Shown here piece by piece: positions 4,740 through 6,386 of a DNA stretch of 6,386 nucleotides. The DNA lies in contig JAMPAO010000129.1 in the NCBI GenBank assembly GCA_023667165.1, positions 1 through 6,386 of the forward strand. Reading direction: 5' to 3'. Numbering within the stretch: position 1 is the first letter of the stretch; each line of letters begins with the position of its first letter. The DNA is from Ruminococcus sp. Its GTDB lineage: Bacteria > Bacillota > Clostridia > Oscillospirales > Ruminococcaceae. The notes beneath the pieces were generated by a model, which saw only the letters and a list, made by a program, of their open reading frames with translations, was not told the DNA's origin and did not search any database. The position numbers and the translations under genes are program-made.

Positions 4740-6029
4740 ATGCCGCTTATATCATCAAGGATAAAGGGAATGGAGGACGTCGTACCCTCGCAGGTGAACA
4801 AATGGCACACTGTTGAAAAGCTCTACAGGGACACCTCAGCAGCTTACGGCTTTAAGGAGATACGCATCCCGACCTTTGAAAAGACGGAGCTTTTCGAACG
4901 CTCCGTGGGAGAAACCACCGACGTGGTGCAAAAGGAAATGTTTACCGTCATGGGCAGAGAAAGCACCTTTACTCTGCGCCCCGAGGGCACGGCGGGAGCT
5001 ATAAGAGCGATACTGCAAAACGGTCTGCTCAACGAAGCGCTCCCCTGCAAGGTATTTTATATACTTTCCTGTTTCCGCCACGAAAGACCCCAAGCCGGCA
5101 GGCTTTGGGAATTTCATCAGTTCGGCGCGGAAATGGCGGGAAGTCCGTCCCCTGCCGCCGACGCGGAGGTCATCGACCTTGCGGGCAGCGTTATAAAGCG
5201 CGCGGGACTGAAAAATATCGGACTGCATATAAATTCCATCGGCTGTTCCCACTGCAGAGAGAAATATTACGCTAAGCTGCGGGCTTTTTTTGAACCCGAC
5301 AAGGACAAGCTCTGTCCTACCTGCCTTTCAAGGCTTGAAAAAAATCCCATGAGAATACTTGACTGTAAAAGCGAGGAATGCCGCAGTATCGCAAAGAACG
5401 CTCCCGTTATGGTGGACTATCTTTGCGGCGAATGCAGCGGGCATTTTGAAGAGCTTAAAGCCTGCCTTGACCAAATGGGCATAGAATACACCGTTGATCC
5501 TAAGATAGTACGGGGACTGGATTACTACACGAAAACGGTTTTCGAATTTATCGAACCGTCTATCGGAACGATCTGCGGAGGCGGACGGTACGACGGACTT
5601 ATCGAGGAGATCGGCGGCAGTCCTACCCCTGCCCTTGGATTCGGAGTAGGACTGGAACGTCTGATAATCGCCATGGAAAAGCAGAACTGCGGCTTTGAGG
5701 AACCAAAGAACTGCGACGTCTACATCGGCGCAGTTGACAAGGAAGCACGCAGCAAAGCGGCTGCGCTGATAAAGCGGCTGCGTGAAGAAGGCTTTTATGC
5801 AGAATCCGACGTTATGGGACGCGGCGTTAAGGCTCAAATGAAATATGCAAATAAGCTGGGAGCTGCATTTTCGATGATAATCGGCAGCAACGAAACGGAA
5901 AGCGGCAGGGCAAAGCTTAAAAACATGAGCAGCGGCGAGGAAACGGAAATATCTCTGGGCGAGGATTTTACAAGAGTATTTTCCGACATATACTCGGCAG
6001 ATGTAATAGCCGGAGTAAATAAAATATGA
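4740..6029 (+). CDS. hisS: Histidyl-tRNA synthetase
   Basis: A 429-residue class II aminoacyl-tRNA synthetase that charges tRNA-His, acting as a cytosolic homodimer. It is full length for bacterial HisRS. Motif 1 lies in about 36-65 (YGFKEIRIPTFEKTELFERS). Motif 2 is FRHERPQAGRLWEFHQFGAE (112-131) with Arg113. The HisRS signature VRGLDYYTKTVFEF (257-270) has catalytic Arg258, and the second signature GGGRYDGL is 280-287. Motif 3 is ALGFGVGLERL (298-308). The insertion domain carries four cysteine pairs (C169/C172, C192/C195, C209/C214, C229/C232), common in Firmicute HisRS. The C-terminal anticodon-binding domain starts near 324 (NCDVYIGAVD). The start is supported by AAAGGA (4725-4730) 9 nt upstream, with the T-box controlling expression. 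Its stop overlaps the start of a small downstream frame (ATGA). Confidence 0.97.
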   Translation: MPLISSRIKGMEDVVPSQVNKWHTVEKLYRDTSAAYGFKEIRIPTFEKTELFERSVGETTDVVQKEMFTVMGRESTFTLRPEGTAGAIRAILQNGLLNEALPCKVFYILSCFRHERPQAGRLWEFHQFGAEMAGSPSPAADAEVIDLAGSVIKRAGLKNIGLHINSIGCSHCREKYYAKLRAFFEPDKDKLCPTCLSRLEKNPMRILDCKSEECRSIAKNAPVMVDYLCGECSGHFEELKACLDQMGIEYTVDPKIVRGLDYYTKTVFEFIEPSIGTICGGGRYDGLIEEIGGSPTPALGFGVGLERLIIAMEKQNCGFEEPKNCDVYIGAVDKEARSKAAALIKRLREEGFYAESDVMGRGVKAQMKYANKLGAAFSMIIGSNETESGRAKLKNMSSGEETEISLGEDFTRVFSDIYSADVIAGVNKI

Positions 6030-6207
6030 CGGACGATCGTTACGGACTTTTGAGACTTGACTCGACCCTATCCTTGAAAATCTCCCGCTTGAGGGAATTG
6101 CAGCATTTAATTTCAACATTTACGAGAGAAACGGCGGTACCTACGATATACAGCTTATCGGCTCGGAATACTTTGACGGGGATGTCACAGTCATATTCCG
6201 CAGATAG
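6026..6207 (+). pseudogene. Small unknown gene overlapping hisS, probably frameshifted
   Basis: An ATG at 6026 overlaps the hisS stop (ATGA), suggesting translational coupling. The first frame reads MTDDRYGLLRLDSTL and then becomes less protein-like. From 6061 another frame is open to TAG (6205-6207) and reads convincingly: LDPILENLPLEGIAAFNFNI, then YERNGG and YDIQLIGSEYFDGD. The two halves join as '...GLLRL-DPILENLP' if one base is restored or about five removed around 6059-6066, where GACTCGAC looks like a small duplication. An intact version would be about 60 residues. I do not recognise the family, and no aspS-like sequence is present. Alternatives are a sequencing error, or a real 62-residue protein in the first frame ending at 6214. 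Confidence 0.5.
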
Positions 6208-6386
6208 CGGATAAAAGATGAAAAAGTCCGGAATATCAATTCTCTTTTTTGAATTCCGACTGTTCTCAAGGCTCTGCTTTATAAAAAAGGCTATGACCGG
6301 CGGAAGTCACCTAAAAAATATCCGATATAATATAAGAACCCATACCAATAGGCTCAGCGCACGTCTTTTCGGCAATCTTTTACCGA
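6208..6386. other. Right-edge stretch without a convincing gene
   Basis: An imperfect inverted repeat CGGAAT/ATTCCG (6229-6234/6253-6258) has no T run after it. A forward frame from ATG 6218 stays open to the window end but has no ribosome binding site. A reverse frame ending at TGA 6309-6307 gives a basic-then-hydrophobic C-terminus (KRLPKRRALSLLVWVLILY, then RIFFR), which could be the tail of a convergent membrane protein entering from the right. Both are too short to call. A forward TATAAT at 6326-6331 lacks a -35. Confidence 0.35.

Noticed and set aside
4553..4816. Forward open frame over the T-box region
   Set aside because: The stretch is fully explained by the T-box leader and the start of hisS in another frame.
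5328..6119. Reverse 263-codon open frame antisense to hisS
   Set aside because: It is a shadow of hisS; the translation lacks any recognisable domain.
6026..6214. Start of aspS after hisS
   Set aside because: Neither frame resembles the N-terminus of aspartyl-tRNA synthetase (no OB-fold anticodon-binding start), and the frames close by 6214.
6326..6331. TATAAT as a promoter -10 at the right edge
   Set aside because: No reasonable -35 lies 16-18 bp upstream.
1..6386. CRISPR array, insertion sequence or prophage genes
   Set aside because: No spaced direct repeats, transposase, integrase or terminal inverted repeats were seen.

Overview
The window looks like chromosomal DNA from an anaerobic Gram-positive bacterium of the class Clostridia, probably a Ruminococcus-like member of the Oscillospiraceae. 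The reasons are: a T-box leader; AAAGGA-type ribosome binding sites; strong TTGACN / TGnTATAAT-like promoters; a 'LCMGCM...CxxCG' zinc-ribbon/PASTA kinase-family protein of the kind seen in ruminococci; and a minD-mgsA gene pair, which recalls clostridial min-rodA-mgsA clusters. This placement comes from gene content and sequence style, not from a database search.

Left part (1-750): a possible reverse-strand start region at the edge (a 12-codon lysine-rich mini-ORF followed by another start), then a tRNA-Leu(UAG) with a near-perfect promoter and its own terminator, then about 360 bp with no gene. A second strong promoter at 691-719 starts the next transcript.

Centre-left (758-2877): one long monocistronic gene. 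It encodes a membrane protein with an N-terminal Cys4 ribbon, a protein-kinase fold, one transmembrane helix, two extracellular PASTA-like modules and a Thr/Glu-rich tail. The three key catalytic positions (VAIK Lys, HRD Asp, DFG Asp) are all substituted, so it reads as a pseudokinase. It ends with a GC hairpin and a rho-independent terminator.

Centre-right (2952-4428): a promoter, a 250-nt hairpin-rich leader, minD (MinD/ParA ATPase lacking the usual membrane-targeting tail) and mgsA (methylglyoxal synthase). The leader can form two mutually exclusive 10-bp helices, one of which hides the minD ribosome binding site. MgsA has Asn where the E. coli enzyme has Asp101. No minC, minE or rodA lies in the window.

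Right part (4471-6386): a T-box leader with terminator and antiterminator controls hisS (histidyl-tRNA synthetase). Its specifier reads as GAC (Asp), not a His codon, as expected for a hisS-aspS operon, but no aspS follows within the window. A small gene overlaps the hisS stop (ATGA) and appears frameshifted. The last 180 bp hold nothing convincing.

The strongest candidates for something undescribed are the PASTA pseudokinase, the minD leader switch and the Asp-type T-box on an apparently aspS-less hisS.
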